Origin: Plantago ovata
Lineage: Eukaryota; Streptophyta; Magnoliopsida; Lamiales; Plantaginaceae
DNA length: 64,000 nt
Direction of reading: 5' to 3'
Assembly (NCBI GenBank): GCA_028274465.1
Contig: CM051457.1
Coordinates: 54,162,425-54,226,424 of the forward strand
Part shown: one piece after another, positions 11,940-24,857 of the stretch
Position numbering within the stretch: position 1 is the first letter of the stretch
How the letters are laid out: each line of letters opens with the position of its first letter
Program-made: the position numbers and the translations under genes
The notes under the pieces: generated by a model
What the model saw: the letters and a program-made list of their open reading frames with translations, nothing else
Told to the model about the DNA's origin: nothing
Databases searched by the model: none

Positions 11940-14002
11940 TGTTAGAAAACTTGTAATTTTGATGAGCAATTATCCACGCTAAATTAAGTTAAAGTCCAGT
12001 AACAAGTACACTTAAGGTCCATAGGAATTTAGAATTTAAATAACATTTTAAAAGATGAACGTTTGATGAAAGACTTAGTGTAGGTACTAGTTTGGTTCTT
12101 AAGCTTGCTGATGATGTACTTTGTTTGCAAAAACAATCTATTGAAGACCTAGAACCGCTCAGAAAGTTGAAGACTTAGAAGATTTCTGAGAAAGGTATCT
12201 ACAAAGGCGCATGTTATCTCAGAAAGTGAGTAACTCAGCAATCAGATAGTTGATGAACCGGAATTTGTCAGATTCTAATTAATCAAATAAATTTGTACTT
12301 AGCCAAAGGCAATTCACAACTACAACGAAAACCGTAGTGTAGCAGTAAAATAACCTCGAGTGTCGATCTCTAAGGACTATAACTAGCTTTATCTAATCTA
12401 ACTTAAAAATATAAAATCAACAAACTACTTAGCACAGGTTTTTCTTATCAGATAATGGAAGTTAGTTATAGTATGATCATTCAAAGCATAGCAGGTTAAT
12501 AATCATGCATGAAGTACCCGATTGTTTTGCATAGAGATCTTTGATCAATGAATTGTCCAATTGTGTTCCGTTATTATTCAACACTACGAAGATAGAGGTT
12601 TTAGATAGATCAAAGAAATAAAGCAATAACTCAAAGTCTGATTCGCTTTACTGCCATCAGCATAATTATTAACCCTTCGCTAAGAAATCACATACTATCA
12701 CCAACGATGAATTTAGCTACTCATAGATGACATGCAATCAACAGAAATCATAGCAAGATTGAATGAAAACATGTTGAAAGATATAAATATAAATAGAAAA
12801 ATCTGAGATACAATGTTACCGACGAAGGTTGTCAATCTGCGAAGAATCGCCTGGGACCTCCAGTCGGCGGGTTACGCGTTTTTGGATTTCTTTTCCTTTT
12901 CGGACTCGGTATTTGCCTTCTAGTGACCTTTTAGCCTTCAGAATCGACCCCTAGACTTCAAATCCTATCCGGGATCTTCTAGATACTCCAAAAATGCCTT
13001 CGGAACACCAATTCCTTGTCCACTTCAATATAATTGCCCGGAAAATCTCATTTTTCACCCAAAACCTATAAAATACAAACTAAAGGGAAACGTGACACTA
13101 TTATAATAAAATGCACTAAAATATAGCTAAATTAACATAGAGGATAGCTAAATTGGTGAAAAAAAGACTCGAATGAAAGTGTAAAATACACGCTCATCAA
13201 TAGTTTAAGTGAAAATCTATATGACAAAGTAGGTTGAACTTTCTGAACTGAGATTGTTTGCTGACTGAAACACATGTGACCTACCTTATTGATCACTCTG
13301 CATTCTTGAACCAACGCTCATATTTTGAAGTTCAAAGAGCATTAAATGCTAAGCACGCGTACTGAAGACTGAAGACAAAAGAAGACGTTTTTGATAGTGA
13401 CTACACAACAAGATAGTGACATCTCATGGCTAAGTCCTAGAATTCAAATTCAAACGGTACCATTGAGACACTATAAATAGAAGGCATTAGGCTGAGTAGA
13501 AGGGTGTGTCAACAACGTGATCAAACATTCACTTGTACTTACAAACCTTCAAACTCTCTCTACTCTAAATTGCCTATTGATCCGTTCCAAGACTTAAGCT
13601 TAAAACCAAATCTACTTTCTGGGAATTCTAGTGTTTAGGTTTTGTAAGAACAATCATCATCTGGCATAGTGAATTCAGTTCTAGAAAGGACAAAGTGGAT
13701 TAGTTGAGGGATTACGCCACCCTCAGATACCACTATAAAAGTGTTTGTGTGATTTACTTTACTGCAGTTTACTTTCAGCAAGTTATTATTGAATGCACTT
13801 CATTTTCTAACTACTTGCTGAATTCAGTTCTGCCTTAGCACTTATTGTAAAAAGACTTCCGCACTCTGAATTTTAAAGTACCAGCAACCTCATTACTGAT
13901 AAGTAAAAATTCCTTGCTGAGAAAGTTTTTAGACACGAAAAAGTTTTAAAGACTATTCACCCCTCCCTTATAGTCTTTATTTGTTGTCTAAAGGGACCAA
14001 CA
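11940..14002 (+). repeat. Sirevirus 5' LTR (interrupted)
   Basis: Starts TGTTAG and ends CCAACA, matching the solo LTR at 9389-10950 in inverted orientation. The 2063 bp include the inserted solo gypsy LTR and its second TSD copy (954 bp), so the LTR itself is about 1.1 kb. Followed at 14004 by a tRNA-iMet-like primer site. Confidence 0.85.
12251..13199 (-). mobile_element. solo gypsy LTR (insertion a), internally deleted
   Basis: Same family as the LTRs of element b, in the same orientation (minus). Runs TGATGAAC to GCTCATCA and is flanked by the 5-bp duplication ATAGT (12246-12250, 13200-13204). It is 949 bp against about 1.2 kb: the part holding the TATA box and most palindromes is missing, with the junction at a GAATCGC word that occurs on both sides of the deletion in intact copies. 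Confidence 0.9.
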
Positions 14003-14112
14003 GTGGAATCAGAGCGAGGTTCTTTAACCTCCAACACTGAACCTAGATCCCCTTAGGTGCTTTCTGTAAATCACTTTCACTTGATCTAGTTTGGTAGTTG
14101 TTTGCTGACAGG
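14003..14112 (+). promoter_or_regulatory. Sirevirus primer-binding site and leader
   Basis: TGGAATCAGAGC at 14004-14015 differs by one base from the usual copia site complementary to initiator tRNA-Met (TGGTATCAGAGC). A short leader follows to the gag ATG at 14113. Confidence 0.8.
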
Positions 14113-15159
14113 ATGTCTCTGGGAGATGCTCCCTTGCTGAAGCTGGAAAACTATGAGAAATGGCAGAACAACATGATGCTACATCTAGAAGCTATTAGTG
14201 ATGAAATGGTTACTGTCATTAATGATGGTCCATTAAAGATCATTAAAACCATACCATCTTATCGACATTCCACAAAAGATGCTTCTGGAAAAGATATACC
14301 AGCTGGTGACCTAGTTGACAAAGTTGTGCCAAAACCAAGAGATGAATGGTCTTCTGACGAAGCCAAAAGATTCCGTCTTGATGGTCAAGCAAGAAACATC
14401 AATAATCGGTCTACTCCAGACACCATACAGTGCAAACTGTGGGGTGCTAAGACTGCAAGAGATGCTTGGAAAATGGTTCAAGATTTGTGAACTGGATCTG
14501 ACAAAACCAAGGAAAACAAACATGAAGTGCTGAAGTTGAAGTTTCAGAATTTCAAACAAGGCGCTATTGAGTCACTGGAAGACTTTGATTTCAGATTCAC
14601 AACTCTCATGAGTGAGATTACTGCCTTAGGTTTTGGAAGTCTTTATTCAGATTCTGAAAAGGTGAAAACCATCATCAGAAGTTTGAATCAAGAGTGGATT
14701 CACACTCAAAATTTCTATTATAACCAAGGAATGCCTAACATCACTCCTACTGAATTGTTCTCTCATCTTGCTGCTGTCAACTATGAGACAAAGCAAAGAG
14801 AAACTGTGTTTGTTAAAAAATCGCAAAACGTTGCTCTTACAACCAAGCCTTCATCTTCTGAAAAGAAGGATGAAAAAGAGTCTGCTGATGAAAGTGCTCT
14901 AGCTGTTAGAAACATGCGAAAATTAATCAGCAAGGAACTTGAAACGCGAAAGGAAAAAGAGAAGCTGAAAAAGCATCTTGGCCACAACTATCACAAGTAT
15001 AAGCCTGAAGTTAGCTCACTAAACAAGCAAGCTCAGCAAGCCACTTTTTCTGAAGAACCAGCGGTTGGAAACGACCTTTGCTTCTATTGCAAAAAAGCCA
15101 TGCCTTGTGCATTGACACGAGTTCTGAAGATAGTGAGACAGAACATATTCATATACTGA
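14113..15159 (+). pseudogene. Sirevirus gag, N-terminal part
   Basis: Capsid protein of the element's virus-like particle. ATG at 14113 (MSLGDAPLLKLENYEKW), an N-terminus typical of copia Gag. One in-frame TGA at 14488-14490, after which the same frame continues (HEVLKLKFQNF, NYETKQRETVFV) to 15159. Near the end CFYCKK starts a zinc knuckle whose second half is lost, probably by a frameshift. Lys/Glu-rich region at residues 240-310. Not functional as read. Confidence 0.8.
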
Positions 15160-15172
15160 GGAAGAAACAACC

Positions 15173-16408
15173 ATGGATGTTGAAATCGGCAAAGAATTTT
15201 GTGGAATTGCTATGGAAGCATTTACAGACGTGTCAAATGTCGAATTCTGCCTCATAACTGATCAGGTAATTTCTCCAAACTCAGACACAGATTCAAAAAG
15301 TGAAAATGAGATTGATCTCTATAGAATTCAAGGAGAAATTGAAAGATTTGAGAAGACTCTGAGCAAATAGCAAGAGAAACTTCAGAATGCTGAATTCTTA
15401 GCAAAGCAGACTACTGAAAAGTATGTAGTGCTAAGTGCTGAATCAGAAATAAAAGATGTTAAAATATTGCATCTTAAGAATCTAATTGCTGAAGCTACTG
15501 AGAAAAATGCTCAACTTTCAACAAACCTAGAAGAATATAAGTCCTCGATTCTAAAGTAACTTGCGGAGATACAAGAACTCAAAAAGATGAAGGTTAACTT
15601 CAAATCTTATGCAAACGCAAGTAACACACTGACTGAACTGAAAACTTATCTAAGAGACCCTTCTCAGAAAGAAGGATTGGGTGCAACTTATGAAGGTGAT
15701 GAAGTGATTCTCTTGAGTAAAGACAAATCACCCATGACCTTTGTTCGTGCCTCTGATAGTAGTAAACCTGAACTCTATCAGATTGGTCAATCCAAAGTTG
15801 CTGAAAAACCATTATTACTCAAGTAGTTGAAAAGCCCGTTGTTGCTACTCAAAGTAACAAGACTTCAAAAGAAAAACAAAATGCTAAAAAGCAGACTGTT
15901 AAGAAGGTTGCTGAAAAGAAATCCGTCAATCAAGTTGCTGAAAAGCAATTTGTTAAGAACAAAGGTAAGATTACTGAAAAACGTAATCAGTAGTCATTTG
16001 CTGACAAACCTGAATCAAGTAAGGTTGTTGAGAAAAGAACTCAGCGTTCTCCTAAAAATGGACTCGGTTACAAGAATAAGCAAAACCAGCTTGTCCATGA
16101 GTACAAGCAAAGTCATCAAAGATACTTCAAGGATCAAAACAAATCCAAGCCTAAGAGTGCTAACAACACTCAGAATGCTAGGACTAGAAGGAATCTCGCT
16201 AGAAAAGAACGTACTGAAAAGTATGTTCAGCAGAGAGGAATCCCAAACAAGAGACCACATCAAAAAGTGAATTTGAACAACAATGTTCAAAAGTCATTTG
16301 GTTCCAAGCCAACTAGTTCCTCAACAAGTAAGAAACAAGTCAAGACTTGGGTTTTCACTAGACGTTTTCTTGAACATGTTAATGGACATCCTATTCTGGA
16401 TAATTAAC
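15173..16408 (+). pseudogene. Sirevirus gag C-terminal / linker region, broken
   Basis: Coding-like but interrupted by stops at 15368, 15557 and 15823 and by frame changes. Charged heptad-like segments (RIQGEIERFEKTLSK, EIQELKKMKVNF) suggest a coiled coil, as known for Sirevirus Gag. From 15827 a Lys-rich basic region with repeated VAEK-type units follows, ending about 16408. No domain beyond these can be named. Confidence 0.6.
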
Positions 16409-16440
16409 TTTTTTGCTCTTGATTGTGCAAACTTCAGCCA

Positions 16441-16867
16441 CAAAGACAAACAATCCAATATGGCATTTTGATAGTGGCTGCGGGAAGCACATGACAAACA
16501 ACAAGAAGAACCTTATAAACTATAGACATGCCGCTAGCCGCTTCTAAGCCCATGACAGTGGTCTAAAGGTTCAACAATAAGGTTTGCTAGTGGAGAACTT
16601 GCCCCTACAAAAGGCTTTGGAGATGTAAAGATTGGTTGCATAACAATTAAAGGAGTTTTACACGTCAAGAATCTCAAGTTTAATTTGTTTAGCATGAGTC
16701 AGTTTGCTGACAAAAGCTATTTCATAAAAATCAAGAGTGACGAATTTAGACTCATTGACTTTGAGAATAAAAAGACAATTCTGATTGCTAGAAGAACTGG
16801 AAGTCTATATAATGTGGACTGGTCCTCAGCAATCATTGAAAAACGTCTAGTTGCTGATCAAGGTGGC
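16441..16867 (+). pseudogene. Sirevirus protease and pre-integrase region, cut by element b
   Basis: IWHFDSGCGKHMTNNKK at about 16458-16508 carries the copia aspartic-protease motif D-S-G (16470-16478). A gag-pre-integrase-like stretch follows (GVLHVKNLKFNLFSMSQF, about 16650-16710). Frame changes lie between. The frame stops at 16867, where element b is inserted after the GTGGC target (16863-16867), and resumes at 26277. Confidence 0.75.
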
Positions 16868-18067
16868 TGATGAACTGGTTTAGAACTTGTCAGATTCTAG
16901 TTAATCAAATAAATTTATATTGAGCCAAAGGCAATTCACAACTACAACGAAAACCGTAGTGTAGCAGTAAAATAACCTCGAGTGTCGATCTCTAAGGACT
17001 ATAACTAGCTTTATCTAATCTAACTTAAGAATATAAAATCAACAAACTACTTAGCAAAGGTTTTTCTTATCAGATAATGGAGGCTGGAGATAATATGGTC
17101 ATTCAAAGCATAGCAGGTTAATAATCATGCATGAAGTACCCGGTTTTGCATAGAGATCTTTGATCAATGAATTGTCCAATTGTGTTCCGTTATTATTCAA
17201 CACTACGAAGATAAAGGTTTTAGATAGATCAAAGAAATAAAGCAATAACTCAAAGTATAATGCGCGATATAGCCATTAGCATAATTATTAACCCTTCGCT
17301 AAAAAATCACATACTATCACCAACGAGAAGTTTAGCTCGATGTCATGCAATCAACATAAATCATAGCAAGATTGAATAAAAACATGTTGAAAGATAAATA
17401 AATATAAATAGAAAAACTGTAAGATACAATGTTACCGAAGGTTGTCAATCTCCGAAGAATCGCGATCTTACAAGCTCCAAAACGCTAAGAAAAAGTATCT
17501 CCTAAGCTAAGAATCCCCAGAACAGGCTCTGGAGAATTCCTACCTAAAACTAATGAGAAAGGTGAGAGAAAAGCTCTGGAAAAGTATGAAAAATGGAGAA
17601 AACTGGGCAACTATATATAGTGATTCGGCAGGTGTGGGGCGAGTCGCCCCACACACCGGGCGAATCGCCTGGTGTGGGGCGATTCGCCCCATGTCCCGGG
17701 CGACTCGCCCGGGAGGTTCTGGCGGTTGGAAACGCATTTTCGACGCGTTTTTGGATTTCTTTTCCTTTTCGAACTCGGTTTTTGCCTTCTAGTGACCTTT
17801 TAGCCTTCAGACTCGACCCCTAGACTTCAAATGCTATCCGGAATCTTCTAGATACTCCAATTAGGCCTTCGGAACACCAATTCCTTGTCTACTTCAATAT
17901 AATTGCCCGGAAAACCTCGTTTTTCACCCAAAACCTGTAAAATACAAACTAAAGGGAAACGTGACACTATTCTAATAAAATGCACTAAAATATAGCTAAA
18001 TTAACAAAGAGGATAGATAAATTGTTGAAAAAAGACTCAAATGAAAGTGTAAAATACACGTTCATCA
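16868..18067 (-). repeat. element b 3' LTR
   Basis: 1200 bp, TGATGAAC...GTTCATCA. On the minus strand a TATA box (17612-17621) follows four palindromes: 17696-17714, 17677-17691, 17657-17673 and 17637-17651 (cores GGGCGANTCGCCC). The other LTR lacks 21 bp of this cluster and a nearby 11-bp segment. Confidence 0.92.
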
Positions 18068-19727
18068 AACTCCCAAACCGAACCTTTGCTTGTCCTCAAA
18101 CAACTAAGCTAGACTCTAATGCAAAAAACAATGCAACACAAAAAATGGAGTCTCATGCCAAATGAAATGAACTAATCTATTGAATCTATCAAAAAACATA
18201 TGAACAAGAACCATACAAGTCATAACATGAATATAGGTTGAAGAATGCCTCGATTGACTCATACACATTCACATAAGCACTTATGTCAAGACAAGATAGT
18301 CTCTCGTAACATTCTCTACCTGGACCTAGTCAGTGACGACGTAATGAAACATGTTAAAATACGAATGGGTGTCCCCGTGCCTATGAAACTGAGGACTTAC
18401 TGCTGTTCACCAAGTTAAGACTTTTCCTCAAAGAGGTCGAACCAATACTGGCTCTCATCAAACGAAGGAGGGTTCCCTAAAAAAGATAACACTCCCCAAT
18501 TCTACCCATCTCTCAAGCAAAGCCTTAGCTATTTACCACTTCCTGAATGGCAGGACGAGGGTGGTCTAGAACAGATGACACTCAAACTAAAAGACAAAAA
18601 TTACAACACGATTACGAACATTACAAGAATTGGAAAATGAGACACAACACTTTGCTAAACTGCTTTTTGGCTCTTTTTTTTTGGACCCTTCTTTGCTTTT
18701 TTGGGGTCTTTTCTTTTTTTCTTTTCCAGTTTCTTTTTCTTTTTCTGGAATTTTTTCTTTTTTCCTTTTTTTTTCGATTTTTTTAGCCAGCAGTAGCACA
18801 ACGAAAAAGAAAGTAAAATAACTCACAAGTGACGTCCCCAAACCTATTCGAAAGAATAGGTTGGGGTACAAAATTTACGAAAGAAAAAAGAAAAATAAAC
18901 TCACAACACACACTCAAAAATAAAAAACAAGTCTAATGATAGCGTAACCCCCTCCCCAAACCTATTCGAAAGAATAGGTTGCAAACAAAGGATCACACAA
19001 TCTCACACTACCTCCTTCCTAGGCATTTAGCAAAGCAAGGTGAAGACTTGTTGCCTCTTAGGTACATAATTACTCGGGTAAACAACCATAAGGCCCTAAC
19101 ATGCATCATCCTATTATAAAGGCCTTCGTGAACCGCAGTAGAGAAAACACCACTAAGTGATGTTGAGACTACCAAGCTTAACTAAGTGCAATACATAAAT
19201 GTGACAAGCCAAGCGAGAAAAACCTCAAATAAATTCATAGAGATGAAGCATACGACTAATGTCATAATTAGTTAATCTACCCAATAAAAAAGTTCAAAAA
19301 ATTTGGCAATAAACTCCACATAAAACATGCGAGCCCATCCTAGGATGAATGTAGTGAATGCAACTAAAAACTAAGAAAGCGGTAAACGTGCAAATGCAAA
19401 CAAAAAACAAGAAATTTCACGAGTTTATTATAAGCAAGACAAGTATAGAGATAACCAACGATAACCCCCCCCCCCAAACCTGAACGTCGAAAGTGGATTC
19501 AAGGTGAGAGCCAATACTTGTATAAGTGACTTATAATACTCAATCAAACTCGTGAGAAAACAAAACGGGTGATAAACGAGGTAAAAAGATCGATAATTTA
19601 GCACAATAGGAGAAAATCGGGTTCCCTCCGAAAATGCTAAATTATCATCTAGAGACCTATTTTATCACCAAAAACATACGAAAATATGAAAAACAACACA
19701 ATGATATGCCCAAAACAACAAAGCACA
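18068..19727 (-). promoter_or_regulatory. element b 3' non-coding module and PPT
   Basis: 1.66 kb without a gene. On the minus strand, 5' to 3': CACTTAGTGGTG block (19140-19175), two copies of a 9-bp stem-loop (arm AACCTATTC, loop TTTC, arm GAATAGGTT; 18959-18980 and 18841-18862), a purine-rich tract (18660-18790), a GGGAACCCTCCTTCGTTTGA block (about 18461-18480), and GCTTGAGGACAAGC-like sequence leading into the polypurine tract GGTTTGGGGAGTT at 18068-18080. The same blocks occur in c, d and f. Confidence 0.75.
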
Positions 19728-20675
19728 CTAACCTTTAGTAGAGGCGGTAAGGGTAAGCTCAAGGTGATCAACCTCCCTCTGATCACTAGATATCTCGAAG
19801 TATGGCTTCACTCGCTGGCCATTCACCTTGAAGGTATTGCCCGTCTTTGGATCAAAGAGTTCTACAGCTCCATGGGGAGCAACTTTGATAATTTTGTACG
19901 GTCCATCCCAACGAGTACGGAGCTTTCCAGGAAATAGTCGAAGGCGAGAATTAAATGCCAAAACTTTTTGCCCAGGAATCAGTTCCTTACGTACTATACC
20001 ACGATCATGATACTTCTTAGTACGTTCCTTGTAGATCTTGGCATTTTCATAAGCACCTAGTCGTAATTCATAAAGCTCATCTAGTTGCAACAATCGTTCC
20101 TCGCCAGCTTTTCCCATATCAAGATTGAGTGTTTTTATAGCCCAATATGCCTTGTGTTTTAGTTCTACGGGAAGATGACATGCCTTCCCATACACAAGGC
20201 TGTACGGAGTGGTTCCAATCACCGTCTTGTAGCTAGTCCTGTATGCCCAAAGTGCATCATTCAATTTTCCTGCCCAATCTTTCATACTAGGCTTCACTAC
20301 TCGCTCCAGGATCTTCTTAATTTGACGGTTGCTAACTTCGACTTGGCCCGATGTCTGTGGATGATATGGCGTAGAGACACTATGGTGGACACCGTATCTC
20401 TTAAGAAGGGAGGCAAAGGTTCTATTGACGAAGTGTGACCCTCCATCACTGATGATTGTCCTAGGGCACCCAAATCTAGAGAATATTACTTCCTTCAAGA
20501 ACTTCATAACAACTGCGCCGTCATTTGTTTTTGTAGGAATTTCCTCCACCCATTTAGTCACATAATCCACCGCAAAAAGAATGTATCCATAGCCTCCACT
20601 TGATGGAAATGGTCCCATGAAATCAATGCCCCATACGTCGAAAGGTTCGACCACTAGATTCCCTTGAAGGGGCAT
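19728..20675 (-). pseudogene. element b integrase core and C-terminus
   Basis: Inserts the cDNA into the genome. Catalytic D,D35E triad visible: D18 in [10 protein letters not shown]77 in ISDGGSHF, E113 in [10 protein letters not shown], 35 residues between the second and third. C-terminal part holds the usual [16 protein letters not shown] and WDGPYKI stretch. Its N-terminal zinc module lies upstream (20703-21194), separated by an in-frame TGA at about 20705 where relatives have Arg (CGA to TGA). Confidence 0.85.
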
Positions 20676-20702
20676 TTCGTCTTTCTTGCTAATATTACCA
20701 CC

Positions 20703-21194
20703 TCATTGACATGGGTCACAATTCTTCACAAAAATTCGAGCATCTCGGTATATTGTTGGCCAGAAAAATCCTGCTTGCAGTACTTTGCGAGCTGTTTTCA
20801 AGCCACTATAGTGTCCTCCACAATTAAGCTCATGGCAATGACTCAACACACTTTGTTGTTCTTCTTGTGGCACGCATCTCCTTAGAATCCCATCAGCTCC
20901 TTCTTTGAATAGATGCGGATCATCCCATATGTAAGTCCTGCAACGCTTGGCAAGAGCTCTCTTGTCTGAGGCTGAAAAGTTAGTGGGGCAAACATTCATA
21001 GCCAAATAGTTTACAATATCAGCATACCATGGCTCTTCATTAGCCTTCATTAAGTGCTCATCAGGGAGGTCCTCATTGATGGGTATCGAATCAACAGGGA
21101 TATTAGGTATTCTAGACAAATGATCGGCTACTAAATTCTCCCTACCAGCTCTATCCACTATGGTCAAATCAAAGTCTTGCAGCAAAAGGACCAA
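20703..21194 (-). pseudogene. element b RNase H end and integrase zinc module
   Basis: Begins with the end of the RNase H domain (DFDLTIVDRAGRENLVADHL) and continues to the HHCC module of integrase (HCHELNCGGH...CDPC). A one-base frameshift near 21190 separates it from the RT frame; an in-frame TGA ends it before the catalytic core. Confidence 0.85.
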
Positions 21195-22984
21195 CGGATT
21201 AACCTAGGCTTAAAATCTTGTTTAGCTATCAAATGTCTCAAAGCAGCATGATCAGTATGGACATTCACAGGATGACCAATTAAATAAGACCTAAACTTTT
21301 GTAAAGCAAAGACAACAGCTAAAAATTCATTTTCACTAGTTGTATAATTAACTTGCGAGGAGTCTAGAGTGTTACTAACATAATAAATCACACGATACTG
21401 CTTATCAACTTTTTGGCATAAAACAACACCCATAGAAAAATTCGAAGCATCACACATAATCTCAAAAGGAAGATTCCAGTCGGGTGGCACAACAATGGGA
21501 GCAGAGACAAGCTTTTTCTTAAGGGTATTAAAAGCATTTAACCACTCACTAGAAAAATGGAAAACCACATCTTTTGCAATCAAGCTACTTAAAGGTTTAG
21601 CAATTTTCGAAAAATCCTTAATAAACCTCCTATGAAACCCTACATGACCAAGAAAAGACTGTAATTCTTTCACACAAGTAGGTGGGAGAAGGTTTTCAAT
21701 GATTTCGATCTTAGCCTTGTCTACCTCAATACCTCTTTCAAAAACTATATGTCCTAGAACAATGCCTTCCCTAACCATGTAATGACTTTTCTCCCAGCTC
21801 AAGGTCAAATTGCATTCTATGCACCTTTTCAGAACAAGATCTAATCTTTGCAAGCATTCATCAAACGAATCACCAAAAAGGGAAAAATCATCCATGAAAA
21901 CTTCAACAAATTTAGTTACCATATCAGAGAAAACAGAAAGCATGCAACTTTGGAAAGTGGCGGGAGCGTTGCATAGCCCAAACGGCATCCTCCCATAGGC
22001 AGACGTTCCGAATGGGCAAGTGAATGTCGTCTTCTCCTGATCCACCGGTGCAATCGGAATCTGGTAGAAACCTGATAAACCATCAAGAAAACAATAGAAT
22101 TTCCGCCCCGCAAGGCGGTTTAGCATGTCATCTATAAATGGTAAAGGGAAGTGGTCTTTCTTAGTGGCGGCATTTAATCTTCTATAGTCAATGCACATCC
22201 GCCATCCAGTGGTCTTCCTAACCGGTACTAACTCTCCCTTCTCATTCTCTTCCACCGTGACTCCTGATTTTTTAGGAACTACATGAACTGGGCTCACCCA
22301 TCGACTATCAGGAATGGGGTAAATCATATCGGCATGTAGCAACTTGATCACTTCTTTCTTTACCACTTCTTGCATGGCCGGATTTATCCTACGCTGAGGT
22401 TGCCTAATCGGTTTGGCATCTTGTTCTAGAGTGATGTTGTGCACACACCGAGTAGGGCTAATTCCTTTGATATCACTGATACCCCATCCTATAGCTGCAT
22501 AATTTGCTTTCAAAACTTCAATTAGCCTACTTTCTTCATTGTCGGAGAGATGTGAGGAGACGATCACAGGCTTCTTCTGATTTTCTCCTAAGTAGACATA
22601 CTTGAGGTGCGCAGGAAGTGGCTTTAATTCTAAGCTAGGCTCTTCAGGAAATTTACTTTCTTCCTCTTCTTCATCCAAAGGTTCAAGCACTTCTTCTCCT
22701 ACGAGAATTTCTGGGGTGCTATCCATCATTTCAACTAGTTCCCTTGCTTCTTCGGTCATGTAGCATGTTTTAGTCTGCATGGTTAGTGCCTCCTCAAGTG
22801 GCTCACGATTATTATAGCAATGATGGAATTCGGAAATCATGGAATCATAGCAATCGACAAAATTTAACTCTTCCACGACTTCCTTATCTCCGATGCTACA
22901 TCCTACCAATTCAATCTTCTCACCCATTACCTCCATGGTAATTTTCTTGCCCTTAAGTTCAAGGCATGTGTTAGTAGTTACCAT
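21164..22984 (-). pseudogene. element b reverse transcriptase and RNase H
   Basis: Copies the element RNA into DNA. RT motifs: WRMCIDYRRLNAATKKDHFP (about residues 261-280), FLDGLSGFYQIPI (about 299-311), MPFGLCNAPATFQ (about 334-346) and the active site FMDDFS (about 363-368). RNase H follows with D512 (MCDASNFSMG), E552 and D578 (HTDHAAL). The first ~130 residues are an acidic linker. The frame ends by a shift near 21190. The junction to the protease frame (22984/23005) also needs a one-base shift. Confidence 0.88.
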
Positions 22985-23004
22985 GAATGGTCTCCCAAGT
23001 AGTA

Positions 23005-23973
23005 CTACGTGCTCGCGAATATGGCTCTTTCCCCGTCTGCAGATTTCATTACTACAAAATCAGCTGGAATTATCAATTTGTCCACCTTCACAAGGATATC
23101 CTCTATTATCCCGACTGGCCTTTTCACACTTTGGTATTCCATTTGGACGACCATATCAGTTGGTGTCAGTTCTCCGAGATCCAGGGCCTTGTACACTGAA
23201 TAGGGCATTAGGTTAATGCTAGCCCCTAAGTCAAGCATTGCTTTCGTGGTCCGACCGTTCCCTAAAGCGATGTTGATGATGAAACTTCCAGGATCTTTTT
23301 TCTTCACAGGTAATCCGGCAATTGAGTTGACCGTTTCAACCCCATTCACTTCCTTTCCTGAAGTAACCCTTTTGTTCTTTATCTCACGAAAGAATTTCGT
23401 GTAAGCCGGAATGTTTTGGATTAACTCCAAGAGAGGCACATTGACTTCCACCTTTGAGAGGCGTTGGAATAGAGGTGACTCTTGAATATCCTTCTTGGCT
23501 GACTTGATCCGACTTGGGAATGGTACATGTGGTTTTGGAGGCACATATGGGTTAGAAGATTTGTGAATTTCCGCTGGCGTAGGAGTTCCTACTTCGACTT
23601 CATCATCACCTATGTCTTCTACAGATGGTCTTGGTTCATCATTCTTTTCTGGAACTTCTTGAGGTTCTTTGGAACTTTCGCTAACCTCTTGTTCTGTGCT
23701 TGGTCCTGCTTTTTCGGTCCCAGTAGATTCAACACGTTTAGGACGCACGAAGTTAGGAATTTTGGTCATCTTTCCTCCACGGAGTAGTAGATTCACTTCT
23801 TCGTACTCAGTTTCCTCGGTTGTAACAGCTGGAAGTGGCTCGGGATCAGCTTCAGGTGACAAAATGGGGGAACTGGGGTCGTCCAATTCCCTGGAGCTGG
23901 GGGGCGATTCGCCCCCCACATCGGGTGGTTCGCCCCCCACTTCCAGGGGGCGTCTTCGACTGCTTTTCCGCAC
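23005..23973 (-). pseudogene. element b protease region
   Basis: Acidic, Pro/Glu-rich N-terminal half overlapping the end of gag in another frame, then a retropepsin: active-site MLDLGASINLMP near residues 243-254 (D-x-G form usual for plant gypsy elements), VDKLIIPADFVV near the end. It stops at AST just before the point where the flap-end motif (LLGRPF) continues in the next frame, so a one-base frameshift separates protease and RT. Confidence 0.8.
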
Positions 23974-24857
23974 TTTTCACACTTCAGCAGGCTAAGCTCC
24001 TTGATAAGTTGCTCAGTTACTTCGATCGCTTCAAAAGCCTTTTCGATGCGAAGATTGTTTTCAGCTTGCCCTGCGTGTGCTATGTCGAAAACACTCTCAA
24101 TGGCTTTAATCCCTGCGTAAAACGCAAGTTCCTCCTCTTCACTGATATCTTCCTCTTCAGAATATCTTTCGTATAAGCTGTCAGTTTCGCCCCGATTTGA
24201 ATATACGTTGGTGACTTGACTCGACATTATTTTCTCGGATTGTGCAGATCCATTGGCGTACTTTTGAAAGACCTTCTCTGCCTCTTCAACTGTACATTCT
24301 TCTATACCTCCACACATCCCATCCACTTGAAGCCTAACATCATCACGTAGTCCACCAACAAAATACCAAATCAGCTCCCCTTCGTCGAAATGGTGATGGG
24401 GGCACTCACGTTTATACAGCTCAAAACGTTCATAGGTGTCACAGAACCGCTCGTACTCTCCTTGCTTGAAGTGTTCGATCCGATTCCGCAGTGCAATCGT
24501 CTCATGGTAAGGCATGAAACACGCCAAGAACTCCTCTACTACTTGGCTCCAGGTCCTTAGTGATCCTGGTGCTAACCTTGCTATCCAAATCCTCGGTTCA
24601 TATCCCAAAGCAAAAGAAAATAATTTCCTGCATAATTGATCCTCGGTGAACCCCTTTGCTGGAACTTTTGCTATTTCCTCTTCATAGGACCTGATGAAGC
24701 TTAACGGATTCATCCCCACTCCATCTTCGAACCTCGGTATCCTTCTCACTACAGAACTCGTTACCTCATACCCCGATAACTCTTCTTCCAAGTATATAGC
24801 TGACCCTTTCTTGACTTGTGAGAACGTAGGTGTCAAGCGAGCTTTTAAGGTCGTCAT
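23793..24857 (-). pseudogene. element b gag
   Basis: Retrotransposon Gag (capsid) domain: FIRSYEEEIAKVPAKGF, QLCRKLFSFALGYEPRIWIA, TWSQVVEEFLACFMPYHE, RFELYKRECPHHHFDEGEL, IWYFVGGLRDDVRLQVDG. First ATG in frame is 24857. Homologous to c gag along its length. The C-terminal part runs through GC palindromes (19 bp at 23899-23917), coding WGAN-type repeats, and ends at a stop in 23793. Only one Cys pair (CEKCGK) is seen, no complete zinc knuckle. Confidence 0.85.

Noticed and set aside
11615-11969. Overlapping open frames on both strands (89, 72 and 94 codons)
   Set aside because: Three frames over the same CT/AT-rich DNA, none with a known motif.
23005-24176. Plus-strand open frames opposite gag/protease of element b
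   Set aside because: Mirror frames of the minus-strand coding sequence; they contain no motifs.
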